Source: Hoplostethus atlanticus (taxonomy: Eukaryota > Chordata > Actinopteri > Trachichthyiformes > Trachichthyidae). Taken from it: DNA of 64,000 nt. Position numbers and translations under genes: made by a program. The DNA lies in the NCBI GenBank assembly GCA_034670405.1, contig JAXDDX010000142.1, positions 684,001-748,000 of the forward strand, given 5' to 3'. The notes beneath the pieces were generated by a model. It was not told the origin of the DNA, did not search any database, and was given only the letters and a program-made list of their open reading frames with translations. Shown here piece by piece: positions 22,446-34,689 of this stretch (within the stretch, counting starts at the first letter, position 1; the number at the start of each line of letters is the position of its first letter).

Positions 22446-22705
22446 GCCCTGCTCCCTTTGATCAGTTGGAAGATTCTCATGAGTGAAGATGCTTTGCAGG
22501 GACTTGCCATCATTTTGCATTTAAAATTCAGCATCTGTTTAGAGACTTTCCTTCTTTCTTCTTTTCTTCATGGGTGCACTCAGGCTTATTTATCTAAACC
22601 TGCTCTCTCTGATCAGCCAAGAGTGTCTTGTGAGATGCCTTGCAGGGACTTTCAGTCATTTGATTTGAGTGTAAAACGCTGCATCTGTTCATGGATTTGT
22701 CATGT
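22446..22705. repeat. Diverged tandem duplication, ~150-bp period
   Basis: The segment starting CCCTGCTCCCTTTGATCAG (22447) recurs from about 22599 as CCTGCTCTCTCTGATCAG. The order of shared blocks is the same in both: GATCAG, GTGA, TGC-TTGCAGGGACTT, CATTTTG/CATTTGA and CAGCATCTGTT/CTGCATCTGTT. Identity is imperfect, so the duplication is old. A 148-codon plus frame (22458-22904) crosses both copies but has no recognisable domain. Confidence 0.6.
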
Positions 22706-22709
22706 AACT

Positions 22710-24430
22710 CTTGAATCTGAGCCAGAAGGGTTTTTTTGTCTTTGTCTTCCGCCTTCTTGGCGACAGCGATATAAAGTCATTTTCAAATTTCTGGATGTGA
22801 GAAATTTCAAGATAACGTTAATGTCCCCTGATCCCATATCCCATTCTCTGCCATTTGAGGGGACAGATCTGGGGAAGGAACCAGCCAGGAGGGTGTCATG
22901 GTGAATTTTCCAGGACTGGGCTTGGGGCCAAGCTCTTCCTCAGATGTGACAGTTCTGCGGTTCAGTCTGGAAAAGCCTGCTGTTGCCATTCTCCCTGTAC
23001 TACCTGGAGAGTCACGATGCTGCCACAGCATGAAGACATGAAAACCAGGTAATGGGAGGGACTGTACTCTCCAGCAAGTGTTTGGGTAAATAGGCAACAG
23101 TGGTCATGGAAACCTTTTTGGTTGGATCAATAAATGTCTATTATGTCTCACCTTAAACATGTATGAAGTATGCCTCTCCACCCAATTGCTTTGGCTAAAA
23201 TAAATAAATACTGAATCAGAGGTAATATGTAGTAGTATGATGACAAACCTTTGCCTCCAGGTACAACATAATGGCTGTTCGATGACCCTTCAGTTCACAG
23301 ATCAATGGTACAGTAGCTAGCTCATAGAGTGCTGTGGCAATTTGGTTATCACCAAGTTACTTTTAAGCTAGTGATGTGACTCAAACACTACCACTTGGGA
23401 CATGGCATAATGGCAGTATTTATTTTCCTCTCACCACATTTCTAGCTAACAACCAGTTTTATCCCTGTGGGCATTAAGCTTCTCTTCCACAAGGCAGCAA
23501 CAATCTGTAGACCTGTCTGCTGTAGGGGATGATTTAGTTCTCCTGGGGGTAAATATGGAGAAATGGACTGGAGGAGGGAAAAAGGAGACGACGGACAAAC
23601 TAGACCATCGTAGACGAGAGTAGGGATGAACACAGAAAGGTGAATGAACAAAAGTAAAATAAAATAAATTAAACAAGAAAATAAAATAAACAAAAATAAA
23701 TCATGTTTTCTTGTTGTTGACAGCGAGAATGACGGCTAAGGCGAGAGAGAGTTGTGAAAAGGCACATGGAGAGCCAAATCAAGTGCAAGAGAAAGAGAGT
23801 GAGATGGTCAAAGAGAGAGGAAGACAGCTTGTCCAATGTAAAGATAACAACATAGGATATGTAGTGTGAGGGAGGGGATGAGGCAGACTAGCCAGTGAAG
23901 GAGTTGGAAGAATTAACCACAATTCTGGTTGTCTCTTTCTTTCTGCCTCCCCTCGCTCTCTTTACAGTATCTACTCCCTCCTTCCTCTCTCCTTCCCTAC
24001 TGCCATTGCTTCTCCCCCCTCTCTCCCCTTCTCTGGCAGAGTACTCAGGGAACACAGTCCTTCCCTGTCAGGCCCCCACACCCCGTCTTCTGCTTCACAG
24101 GTAATTAAATGGATTTCCTGTCTTGTAGTCGGCGAGAGAACATGACCCTGCACTCTGCCAGAGCGTGTCCAAAGGCACTCCAGGGCCGGCTCCCTGCACC
24201 ATCTGCATCTCAGTGTCCGAGTGGAGCAGTGGCCCTAAACAAACACACTTCACCCTGGGGACAGTCAGGCCACGAGCTCACGACTAAACACACTCCACAG
24301 ATACAGTGAGTCGTAATGGGAGCTAGAGCTGTAAATACCAAAGCTAATCTGACCAACACTAGAATATGAAATAATGCTGTATTGTCTTTAAACAATATCC
24401 AACTGGAAGTTACTATAGAGGTCCTACCAG
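22710..24430. other. Unique non-coding stretch
   Basis: Contains an A-rich AATAAA-like patch at 23655-23702 and a pyrimidine-rich patch at 23930-24035. No exon or transposon recognised. Confidence 0.45.
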
Positions 24431-24438
24431 TTACTGCT

Positions 24439-25102
24439 CAGTGTTTCCCACAGGTTTGGATTTTACTTTTTTTTTTTGTTCGTTGTCTTTTTTTTTTTGA
24501 GGGGGGTATTTTAAGTATCATATTTATTTATTAAAATTAATATTTAAATATTTTCTATTTAAATTTTTAATGATTTGAACTGCAACTCTATTTATTTTCT
24601 CTTTCATCTGTCACATCAGTCAGTTCCTGTTGTCAAGCATCATGCTACCTGTGGTGCAGCTTCTTCTCTCTCCTCATCGTGCCATCGTTGTTTTTTTTCA
24701 ATACTCATCTATGCTGAACAGAGATGACAACTTGGTTACAGTTAACGTTAGTCCCCTGGCTGTTCCGTTTTCTAGTTGCCGTAATTGTGATAGTTTTGTT
24801 AGCTAACGTTTCTAGCTAACACTAGAAATACAATTGTTTTGTCAGCTGCTAGCTAACGTCCCATCTCTAATCAGTGGAGTGAATGTTGGTTATGTTGATG
24901 TTTCGTTTGTTACAAGCACTAGCTAACATTATTAAAGCGTGACAATAACTGTTAAAAGAAGCGTTAAAATAACTTCACTTCATCAGCTCGCTGTTTTTAC
25001 AAAACTTGCGCAGGTTATCTGACTACGCTTTTGAAAACATGTTCACAACTCTAATCTAACTGGGCGGGGCGTCCGAGTAAAGCCTATGTGTGGGAAACAC
25101 TG
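24439..25102. mobile_element. hAT-like non-autonomous DNA element
   Basis: Perfect 14-bp terminal inverted repeats CAGTGTTTCCCACA (24439-24452) and TGTGGGAAACACTG (25089-25102). The CAGTG start is typical of hAT elements, and this terminus is one I recall from fish repeats. The interior is AT-rich with T runs and repeated GCTAGCTAACGT-like words and has no transposase reading frame. The flanking 8-mers (TTACTGCT on the left, CTGCTGTA on the right) do not match, so the target duplication has decayed or the ends come from different copies. Confidence 0.72.
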
Positions 25103-25104
25103 CT

Positions 25105-26300
25105 GCTGTACTGAATCACAATCATATACATCTTAAGTTAACGTTCAGATATATGTAACCCTGTGAAATGGATGGATTTTCTTGGATTTCCTGCACCGGC
25201 ACATGAAGAACAAAACAAGCTCATTTATAGAAGGAGGAGCACATTTCCAGAAAGGTCTCTCGATCAAATTTGACACACAAATGTGTGTAGGAAGAAATCC
25301 ATGTCAAAGTAAGTATTTACAGATCTTGAACTCAGTGTGAAAAATTTTACAGCTCTTTGCCAGTTCCAGCATTTCCTCAGGCACTGGCAAATTTATAGAT
25401 AGAAACTGCATGCACAGCTTCATACAGTCGGTCGGTTTTATAAATCTGATGTGAGCACAATTTTAAAAATGATCTCAGGATTAAATTGGAAGATGATAAC
25501 CAAGTATATTCTTATAAATGATGATCCAGACTAGGTCCCAAAACTTGAAATTGTGAAATGAATGTCCTGTGTGCCTCTGTACAGCATACTGTATAGACAA
25601 AAAAATTCTTTGAGGCCATGATTTAGCTCTACAAAGGCAGGCTTTCTTTCTTTATGCTAAGATAAATACCTTCGTATCCCAGAAGGAAGTAGAAAATACA
25701 GGAGATAAATGCAGAGTGAAGTCAACAGTATGAAAGCCAGCAGCTCCCAAGGGTAGTGACCTACTGTCTTACCCCCCACTGTGAAGAACTTACTCCATCA
25801 GCAGGGCCTGAGTGCACTTCAAATAGAGGCCCGAAGATTATCGGCGTGGGAGCAGATCTCTCTCAACTGCTCCACCTCAAGCATCTTGACACAAGCCTTC
25901 ATAGTTCTGTCATGGAAAAGAATTACACCTGACAGTTTGCTTATGGGCATGGGAGAATGTGTGTGCACAGGAATCAATCAGAAACGTTGCCATCAAAGCG
26001 TGGAGCTCAAAAGGTGTATTCGCGAGTTTTACTGACAATTTAAATGGTCTCGAAGAGCCCATTTAAGTGTCTGAACAACTTATTTTCACACCTCTATGAC
26101 ATAAAGCTCTAAATTATGTAGCTTTAAGACAATGCTAATAAATTTAATATCATACAATATGCCAAACAAATTATATCCAAGTTGAGTGTCAATGTTCAAC
26201 CATAGTATTTGTATTCATTGTTGTGGGGAACAATAGTCTTCAGTGCTGTCTTTCCTTCAGAGTAGAGAGGTAGCTATCTCAACAGGTCACAGCTCAAAGC
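25105..26300. other. Unique non-coding stretch
   Basis: AT-rich DNA without recognisable repeats. The 84-codon plus frame at 25781-26035 has no domain. Confidence 0.45.
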
Positions 26301-26309
26301 ACTGCCTGC

Positions 26310-26720
26310 CTGCTATAACCAGCCCTGGAGACTGGAGGTGGACTTCGCTATTTCCCTGGCCTAACGACCCCGTCATTAGCAAGCAATTGAGATGAACCAA
26401 TAGAAATCACAGCTCGCGCTCAGAATTCATTAACTGCAAGAGCGTGACGAGTCACAAGAAGCACACCAAGGCAAAGCTCTGCGTTTTTTTCCCCCCCACC
26501 AGGACCTCTGAACATAAATCAGACACCAAGACACCGTCATCGAGACCGAGCACCCCCCGAGTCTCTCTACTAGTCAGGAAGGAGGATGCAAATGAGGACC
26601 TTGACCCAAATCAAATTCGTGAGCCTGTTCGTTAATTGCAAATTACAGACCCCGGCACCCCAATCAACGGCCCTTTAAGGGAATGATTTCAGTCTCATTT
26701 TTGCAGTCCTCAGAAAAAAT
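26310..26720. promoter_or_regulatory. Candidate enhancer with POU/homeodomain sites
   Basis: Repeat-free, balanced sequence. It contains a perfect octamer ATGCAAAT (26586-26593), a nuclear-receptor-like TCAAGGTCC on the minus strand (complement of about 26597-26607), and the composite TTAATTGCAAATTA at 26632-26645. It also has CCAAT-type sites (ACCAATAGAAATC near 26398; CCCAATCAACGG near 26660) and several ATTAGC/ATTAAC words. Octamer plus TAATT composites are bound by POU proteins. A 63-codon frame (26444-26635) lies inside but has no domain. Function is inferred. Confidence 0.35.
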
Positions 26721-26724
26721 ATGA

Positions 26725-28945
26725 AAGGGCAGAAGAAGATGCAAATGTCTGGATTTGTGATGCATACAGCAGCGTGAGTGGAGTGGGATCCTCAGTCCAA
26801 ACGCTGGCGGTCAAAATGGTTAGCAGTGGACAAAGTGAGTGCTATTACCAAGGACAGTGAAAGTGGCCATGCTGTAAATTGGAGGATTATAAAGATGTCT
26901 TCGCCGGGTGCCAGGATGCTCGGGACTGTCGTTTCCTCCTCCTCAGTTAGCTAGTGAATGAAAGCACTGCTCTGTGGAGCCAGTTGCCTTATTACCACAT
27001 TAGAATGGGCCAGAACATGGCAATCTTCCTCCAGCATTAATATTACATGACAGCCCAGAAGACATCAGTTTGTTAAATGCAAATCCCTGCGGTGTTCCTC
27101 CATGTCTCCATCATTGTTTTGTCAAGTGCCCTGCAGGCCCAAACACAGTAAATGAGTCCCAATTCATATTTTGTTTTCTACTTTTTCCTACCTCAGCTGT
27201 TTTCCAACAGAGTGAGAACGTAGGGAACACAGTATGTGCAATCTACATATTCCCCATGAATGTGGAAAGGTGCATTTTGTTTCCTTGCATTTGGTGTGGC
27301 GTGTCCCGTAAGCGATCGTGACAAATATTTTGCTTTCATTATTTCTAATATCTCTTAAGTCTCATGGTGCCTCATATTGCAGCCAGTAACTAATAATGTC
27401 ACAATGCCAGTTTAACTGTACTGTGACTTATTAAAAAAAAGCATTATCCTGACTAGAGGACTGAACAGAACACACACAAACACTGACACACGCACACAAG
27501 CATGCATACACTTTCCTGCACAGACACAGCTAAATTGCTCTCACTTGTTTCTTAACAAACTCACAAACACAACAACACACACATTCCTGAGAATCAGGCA
27601 GCGGGGAGCTGTGAATGAAGCGATATTGTAACCTCAACCTATATGGCGCTTCCCCACTGTGGGTTCAGCCAATGAATTATCCCCTCCAATAAATCCTGTT
27701 TGGAGGATAATCCTTTTCCCATCTTCTGGACAGACACTTTCTGTAATGAAATGGCCCCAGGTCCTTCCCTGTAACCCAGTCCCATCCCGGCCCTCTAACA
27801 CTGCCTGTCTCGGGGGAAGGAAGGGCTTACCGTGTGGCTTCAACCCCACTCAACCTCTGCTCAGCTTCAATGGCTTTGTCACCTCTCACCTGCCCCACAC
27901 CCAACCCAGCTTCACGTTACTGCTCCCTCCCCTTGCTCCAGGTGCAACCTCATTTCCTGTGGAGATCCACTACCTCTACTCCGGATCTCTCTCGACGCCG
28001 CTGTCTGCACTCACTCATCCCCGCTCCCCTCCCTTCTCTCTGTTTTCCTTCTCTCTTTCCTTCAATTTCTTTCCCTCCTCCTGTTCAGCAAAATGCAGGG
28101 AACCGAGCTCAAGCAATCTCCCCCCTCGCCTGATGATCTGAGCTTGGGCAAACAACAGCGGAAAAGCTTCACCGCTGTAATGAGATGGCTTGCTGCGTCA
28201 TATTCCCCATCTCCATTTTCTAAGAAGCCAGTTTTGCTTGTGTGCAGGGTTCCTGGTCAGCAGGGGGGCTGTAACTGGCGTTACATAGCAGTGGGAAGGC
28301 AACCTAAGCCAGAGTGGTGCGGTGAGCAGGAGGTGTAAATGACATTGGTGGAGAGCTGACAGGAGGCTCTCTGGGGCCTGAGATAGATGCAGGATGCAGT
28401 GCAGAACTCTGGGAAGACTAAGCCAGGGTTTTACCGAGTAATTGGGTTGCGCGGTGCAGCTGGCAAGCTGGGCAGGGGAAGACTCGTAAACAATGCAGCA
28501 CACTGGAACACCACAGCGCTGAGGAAAATGTTCACCACCAAAGAAAAACTTTTCAATAATTCATCTATAGTATGCAAAGATGAAATATCCGTAGTTATCT
28601 GTGGTTGTTATCTGTTCTTACATTCTGTCTGCACATACTTCTGTGAGAACATTCAACACGATCACACACAATGTCGTCTCTCTACACGGACCTATTCATT
28701 ATTGCTCTCACATCCCATACAGGTGCAGCTCAACTGGATCCAACAGCAGCCTAAAATCCTGCTCATCTTTCTGTCAGTGTCTTCATCTCCCCCACACCCC
28801 CCCCCATCCCCCTTGCCCACCCCCATATCTCATCTATGGACACCTGGCTGATAGGGAGGCTAGGAGGCTGGAAGCATCCTCTACTATCATCCCTTCTGTC
28901 TGCCAGGCATGTGCCACACTGCCTGCCTGCCAAGCCTGGAATCCT
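26725..28945. other. Unique non-coding stretch, partly pyrimidine-rich
   Basis: CA-rich 27470-27590 and C/T-rich 27860-28090. The overlapping 99-168 codon frames at 27659-28338 owe their length to low stop frequency in CT-rich DNA; three frames are open at once with serine/proline/leucine-rich products. No exon called. Confidence 0.45.
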
Positions 28946-28948
28946 GCC

Positions 28949-28951
<3 letters not shown>

Positions 28952-28998
<47 letters not shown>
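28952..28998. repeat. (TG)n microsatellite
   Basis: About 23 perfect TG repeats ending in TTTATGTCTG. Confidence 0.98.
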
Positions 28999-28999
<1 letters not shown>

Positions 29000-29000
<1 letters not shown>

Positions 29001-32000
29001 ATGTCTGCGTCTACCTGTAAAATGTGTCTGCATATGATTAAGTTAATGTCTTGGAGACTTAAACTCTCAGCTTCATAGAAAAGAGGAAATTTGTATTCTG
29101 TGAAACATGTGAAATCCCAAGGCACGATGGCCCTGGAACACAACACACACACACACACGCACGCACACGCACACTAATTATGGATTGTTTCATAATTGTG
29201 ACCCGGACCGAAATCCCAGCAAAGCATAAAGGTGTACATTTCACATTATCAATAATAACAGAGACATCATCCAGTGTTATTTATTAAACGATGCAGCATC
29301 ATTTAGAAACTCTTAGCATCACAGTGAGCTGCCTGTGCTACTTGCGTTCGACTCTGGAGTGGTACATTTATATTCCCGTCCAAGACATCTGATGTCTTTG
29401 ATCACAGTACTAAGAACTCTGGTTCCCCTCTCTGTTTAACCTGTGTTTCCCTGTTAATCACTGGGAGCCAAACTGTGTGTCAATGAGCCTTTGTTTGGGC
29501 TTTGATACCCCAGCCCCCACCCTCACACCCCCCCTCCCCCTCTCCTTTCCCTAACGTTGGCTAGGGGAATGTTAATCTTTCAGATGCGTTAATGTTTTCA
29601 ATTAATTGGCATCATTAGCGAAATGGTCGACCCACGGTGCAGAGAGACATGATGAATGGGCAGGTGGAAAAGAGCTCAAGAGTAAGAGAGAACGCTCCTC
29701 GTCTGGTAGGTGGCTGCGTGTCAGAACACGACGTATTATTATCCTGTGTTTACCAAAGCCTAAAATGTTTTTGACATTCAAACGACAAGCTGTACACATT
29801 TCAGATGTGACAAACATTGCACTCTGTTGACAATTTCATTTCAATTCTTATTAGGCAGTTAAGTTCCCTTGCACAATTTAAGGTCGTGGACTTATATTGC
29901 TGACACAAATGCATTATGTAGGAAGTGTGTGCTTACGGAAGAAATGCTTTTTATGTGTTTTGCAAATTGTGCAAAGTGATTGGACAAAACTGTTTTTGTG
30001 TGTTTGTGTGTCTCTCTGTCTGCTTCTCTGTATGTACGTGCATGCACAGTGTGAATGTGTGCACGTGACTATCTCACCCCTGACCCTTGAATAGTAAAGA
30101 AAACACATTTATAATAGTCCTCATTTCATTCTACTTATCAAATCATCATGAATTCATTTTTGAGGTCAGAACAAACTATTTCCCTGACTTCATGCATCCA
30201 TATCTCTACGCCTATTCACACACTTCTCCATGATTCTGTCAATAATGTAGATTTCTCTCCCCTCCTCTATGTTCATTTCTTAAATGTCAGATATAGAGGG
30301 GTCTTTCTCAGTGTCATCACAGTCCTCTGGCTACAGCTAAGACTTTATCAGAAGAGGAGGAGGCGGGAGGAGAAACGAGCAGTGAAAGTTAGTGAGTTAT
30401 TTAGTCCAGAAGAGTTCTGGCTAAAATTTACTTTTTTTAGAGCATTTGGGGGCCTTTTTGAAGTGTGCATGTGTGTGTGTGTTTGCACATGCACTTCACT
30501 TTGTATGTACAAGTATAATGGTACATGTATACACAATTGAATGCGATGGTATGTAAACTTGCATGTGCACGCTTGTGTGTTGAGACATGGAGTGGGGCAG
30601 TAGCACATGGCAGCTTGTCTTGTTTCTGGACCTCATTAATATTGCAGTCATCTCCCATGGTGCCCCTGGCAGGGTCAGAGGTGGGTGGTAGCCAGGGGAA
30701 GGAGTGAGGGATAGGAAAAAATCTATGCAGTTCCCCTTTAAGAGAAGCGTTTAAGGAAGCTGCCAAGTCAATAAGCAGGGGATTTAGAGTAAGGAGTTGG
30801 GAGCCAGCATTTTGAAAGGTCAACACTGTAGTCTTTAATGATTCCCCTCTTGGTAATTTTTGGGGGAGAGAATGGCTCATTTGGTGCATGTTTAAGCTCA
30901 TCTGCAAAATATTATGACACCTAGAAAACTAAAGTCAGCCTAACACAGTTCCATGACATTGAAAGTTGAGTTTTCAAGACCAACAACAGAAATGCTGAAA
31001 TTTGACACAAGGAATTCTTCTTCAGAGTGTAACAGCTGAAGAGTAAGGCAGCGGGATTCAGCCATTTTATAGGACTTGATAATAGAGTCATCAAAATGAA
31101 GGTAATGAAAATTATTACTTGAACTGGAATGATGATGATTTAAACTAACACATTTATTTAGCTTTCCATTAACATGTTTATTATTTTATTCGTACTGTAT
31201 GATGACACTTTTTACACTTTTTAATGTATGATGGCATTTTTATTTTTAGCAGAAAAGCAGGAAAAATAATGAAACTGGAAAAAATATAAATTTGTTGGAA
31301 GACTATGGATCATATAAAGGTGAAGATAATGAAGCATTGGATCCATACAAATATGTAGAAATGGTTAAATTAATTAGTATGAAATCATTTGATGAGATCT
31401 GAATGCACAGAGCTGAAAAGTAGAACTTCCCTGTTGATTTTCATCCACATCAATGATTTAACTAATTAATTGTATCTATTAATATTTATGCATGGGAAAA
31501 TGATTCATTAATGAAATGTCAGAATTGAATAGATATCGTTCCTCTGTTTCATCTTGACATGATGGTGTTTTGACAGCCCTCCTCCCATCTGGAGAACTTA
31601 GGGAGCAGGAACAGACTGCTTATGAATAGTGAAATTTCTCCAATCCAGGAAACCGGCAATTTGTGTTGAATTATTTCAGCCTATCAAGTATGTGTAGCGC
31701 TGAATCGATTACACAAACTTAAAAGATTGATTGTCTGGCAGGCACATATCCTGTTCTAAGCCCTGTTCAGATTTCTGTTTTCCTTCATTTTTTAATTTTT
31801 TTTTTAGCACTTTAGTGAACTGTGTAGTGAAGGCCTGCTGATAATTGTAGGACAGATGGTTCTCCCCATCAAATCCTTTCTACAGGTTTTTCTGCTTATC
31901 CAACTCCAAATTAGATAGCACAATAAACCCACAGTGGTTTATTTTCATAAATCTGCTTTTATTTAAGCATTTCTTTCCCAGCAACTCTGAGAAAGTAAAG

Positions 32001-32470
32001 ACCCACCACTGCCCTTTTGCCACCTGACAAACATGTTTTTGATCTGGTGTTGTGTCTCATCACAGCACGTGATGAGGGCATATTGTAATTAATCTCTTTT
32101 CCTATCTGACTGTTAGATCTTTTCCTGCTAATGTTGTCCTGCTGGCCTGATCTGGGGAACATTAGTTGTTTTGTTTTTAAATGTGTCAAGCATGAAGGAG
32201 CCATTAACAACCAAGCCCCCCTGGCTGCCCTCCGGCACTACGTTACATATTGTTACTATATCTATTTGATCTTTTCTCTTTTGTGTTTTTTTAATATAGT
32301 CTTCCCAAGGATATCTTCCCTTTGATACACACTTCTAAGCTTAGCAGAGGAGCCTTTGTGGGGACAGGTAAAACAGTGGCCTTTATGTAATGCAGTAAAA
32401 GCAATTGTCAGAGACAGGATTCTGCACTGCAGGCTCTAAGTATTGTAGTTAAACACGGTTAGATATCATC
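29000..32470. other. Unique non-coding stretch
   Basis: Includes a short CA/CG-alternating patch at 29142-29173 and TG-rich patches at 29995-30060 and 30463-30485. It is otherwise single-copy-looking and AT-rich from 30900 on. Open frames at 30148-30540 and 30437-30907 overlap on opposite strands and lack domains. Confidence 0.45.
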
Positions 32471-32479
32471 CGTATTTGT

Positions 32480-32830
32480 CTCCATTTTCAAATTAATCAC
32501 ATTCACTATTGCGGTAGACTTGTATAAACGAACCACGGAAATAACAGTATTAAATCATCATAAGGGACGCGCTGCTGTAATGTGATATTGTTTTTATTAA
32601 ACATGTAATCAGAGATCATAGGCATGGCAATAATCTTCCTCTTTTTATGAGATTCATATGCCTGTGTGTGCTCGTCTGCTTTCTTTGTTTTCCACACCAC
32701 TAATGAGTTGACCTCAGTCCCCGGTGCCAGGAGAAAAATATATTTTAAGCGCTAAGCACCGCTTATTATTTAATTGTCGCCACCAGTGTCCACGGTATCA
32801 GTGGGGTACGTTTGTGGGTTTTTTGTTCAT
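32480..32830. promoter_or_regulatory. Candidate conserved non-coding element
   Basis: Repeat-free stretch with TATTAAATCATC (32549), TTTTTATTAAACATGTAATC (about 32590), CACTAATGAG (32698) and TTATTTAATTGTCGCC (32765). AT-rich homeodomain-like cores sit amid non-repetitive sequence. No coding signal. Unproven. Confidence 0.27.
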
Positions 32831-33224
32831 CTTTCTCCTGCAGGCCATTAGTTCTGTAGCAGCACAGTGACTGACTGCCGAGTCGGGAAGGTACAGTAGG
32901 ACTAAGGCACCACGATATCTCACTTTCTATAGAATATTACTTAACAGTAGCTGAAAGAAGAAGAGCTCATTAGAGAATAACCACTCAGCTAGGCAAAAGC
33001 CATACTGCCATGTGAGGATTATTTGTAAAGTGTAAAGCAACAGGAAAGGATAACCTGGTTTTTCACTGGTTAGCAATCCAGAGAGTCAAGGGATGGAAGG
33101 AACAAAAAGCTTCAGGGCAAGGTCATCATTTCTGTCCATGTGGCAGTTTGAAGCACCAACAGAGAAACAGACAGAAGTGCAGAGAAAATGCTATCTATGT
33201 AATGTTCTCAGCTGGCAACTGATA

Positions 33225-33252
33225 TGTGTGTGTGCGTGTGTGTGTGTGTGTG

Positions 33253-33299
<47 letters not shown>

Positions 33300-33331
33300 A
33301 TGCAACAGAGACACACACACACACACACACA
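33225..33331. repeat. Facing (TG)n and (AC)n microsatellites
   Basis: An interrupted TG array (33225-33299, with CG interruptions) is followed after about ten bases by an AC array (33310-33331). Because AC is the complement of TG on the same strand, the two could pair into a hairpin or cruciform. A GAGA-rich stretch follows to about 33362. Confidence 0.95.
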
Positions 33332-33399
33332 AGAAAGACAGTGAGAGAGAAAGAGAGAGAGATACTTGGAGTCATTTATAATGGTGCAGCCATGCTCTT

Positions 33400-34030
33400 T
33401 CCATCTCCCAGGGTGTATGGCTCCTCGGCAGTGTGTGTAGCCTTGAGGGAAACACCAGACAAGGACAGAGCTAGGGTTGCTGCTGATGCTTTGGCAGGGG
33501 AGATACATCTTGTAACACAGCATGCTAAATGACAAAATTATATCTCATCAGAGGGCCACCCTGTGTGTGTGTGTGTGTGTAGTGTAGTGTGTGTGTGTAT
33601 CTCAGAGGGAAAGTCCCTGGACACCTTGATGCGTATATGGTTTAACAGAGGAGCATTGTAGCATGCTGTTTGTAGAGTAAGCTTTGAAACAGAGTGCCGA
33701 GCTGGTGCTGTTGTGCTCCATTGACAGAGTGGAAACATTGCAGGGTGTCTGCGCTGCTGTGAGTAACTGTCAGATATCGCAACATCTGGATAAGTGGTAA
33801 AGGGACAGTTTGGAAATATTTGGGATCATGCAGTGTATGTGTACCACTTAACTAAGGTTTTCTCAGTTGACTGCGTTCGGTTTGCCTGGCTTGCAGATGT
33901 GATGTTTATCAGCCTACACCAAAGTAATCCCCAGAATTTCCAAAAATGAAAAAAATATACCACACCACTACACAAGTAGCTTAGTAAAATGTAAGCCCCA
34001 TAGATTTTAGATTCTCACCCACTACCTGAC
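33400..34030. other. Unique non-coding stretch
   Basis: A short TG array lies at 33562-33580 with a degenerate continuation to 33600. Otherwise nothing recognised. Confidence 0.45.
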
Positions 34031-34039
34031 ATTCAACAC

Positions 34040-34335
34040 ACTGGCCAGGCTGTGCTCCTGCCTTTCGACCCCTGAAAGGTCATCAGAGTTGTAGCCACCG
34101 TGATGATACCAGGAAGGATCTACAGAGCGCCACAGAGCAACTGGGGCAAAGGTAGTCGAGGGGTGGACAAAGCCCAAATAAAGCTTTTAATGCGCTAGAT
34201 ATTGATCCCCTCACTGAAATAAACTCAGGAGTATTGGCAGGCCCAGAATCCCACTTTGAAGGGACTCCATAATGAAGCTGGTCAATGCTAAGCTGTCCGC
34301 AATCAATCCCCCACATAACAGTTAATTACAAGTGA
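34040..34335. promoter_or_regulatory. Candidate conserved non-coding element
   Basis: Repeat-free block with GCTTTTAATGCGC (34182), ATATTGATCCCC (34198), TCCATAATGAAG (34266), GCAATCAATCCC (34300) and AGTTAATTACAAG (34320). TAAT and ATCAAT cores recur in balanced sequence. There is no coding or transposon signature. Enhancer role is inferred only. Confidence 0.3.
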
Positions 34336-34689
34336 GGCTGCCATCAAGCAAAGGAAGAGCGAGAGGCTCAACGTGGAGAGAGGGAGGGGTAGAGCAGTAT
34401 AGGACGAGCTTAGTTAAGGCAAGGGGGAGGAGGGAGAATAATGAACGGTTCAGAGCGAGGAGCTATGAAAATGAAATGCACCAAGTGGTGTGTGTGCCTA
34501 TGCATCTTTTATGTGTGTGTCTTTAAGCACATGTTTTGAGCATTGCGGTCAGTGGTGTGTGCGTGCCTGCATGTGTGCGTATGTGTGTATGCGCTGTGTA
34601 AAGTGCCGGCATTGAACCCTCTCCTGAGAAATAATTGTATCCAGTATGAGAATGCAACAGTATGTAACAATCCCTATTACTAACATCAC

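Noticed and set aside
22458..22904. 148-codon frame as a gene
   Set aside because: It crosses a diverged non-coding tandem duplication and shows no domain; the two repeat copies are not kept in the same frame in an obvious way.
27659..28338. Three overlapping frames of 99-168 codons on the plus strand
   Set aside because: Simultaneous openness in several frames reflects CT-rich composition, not coding selection.
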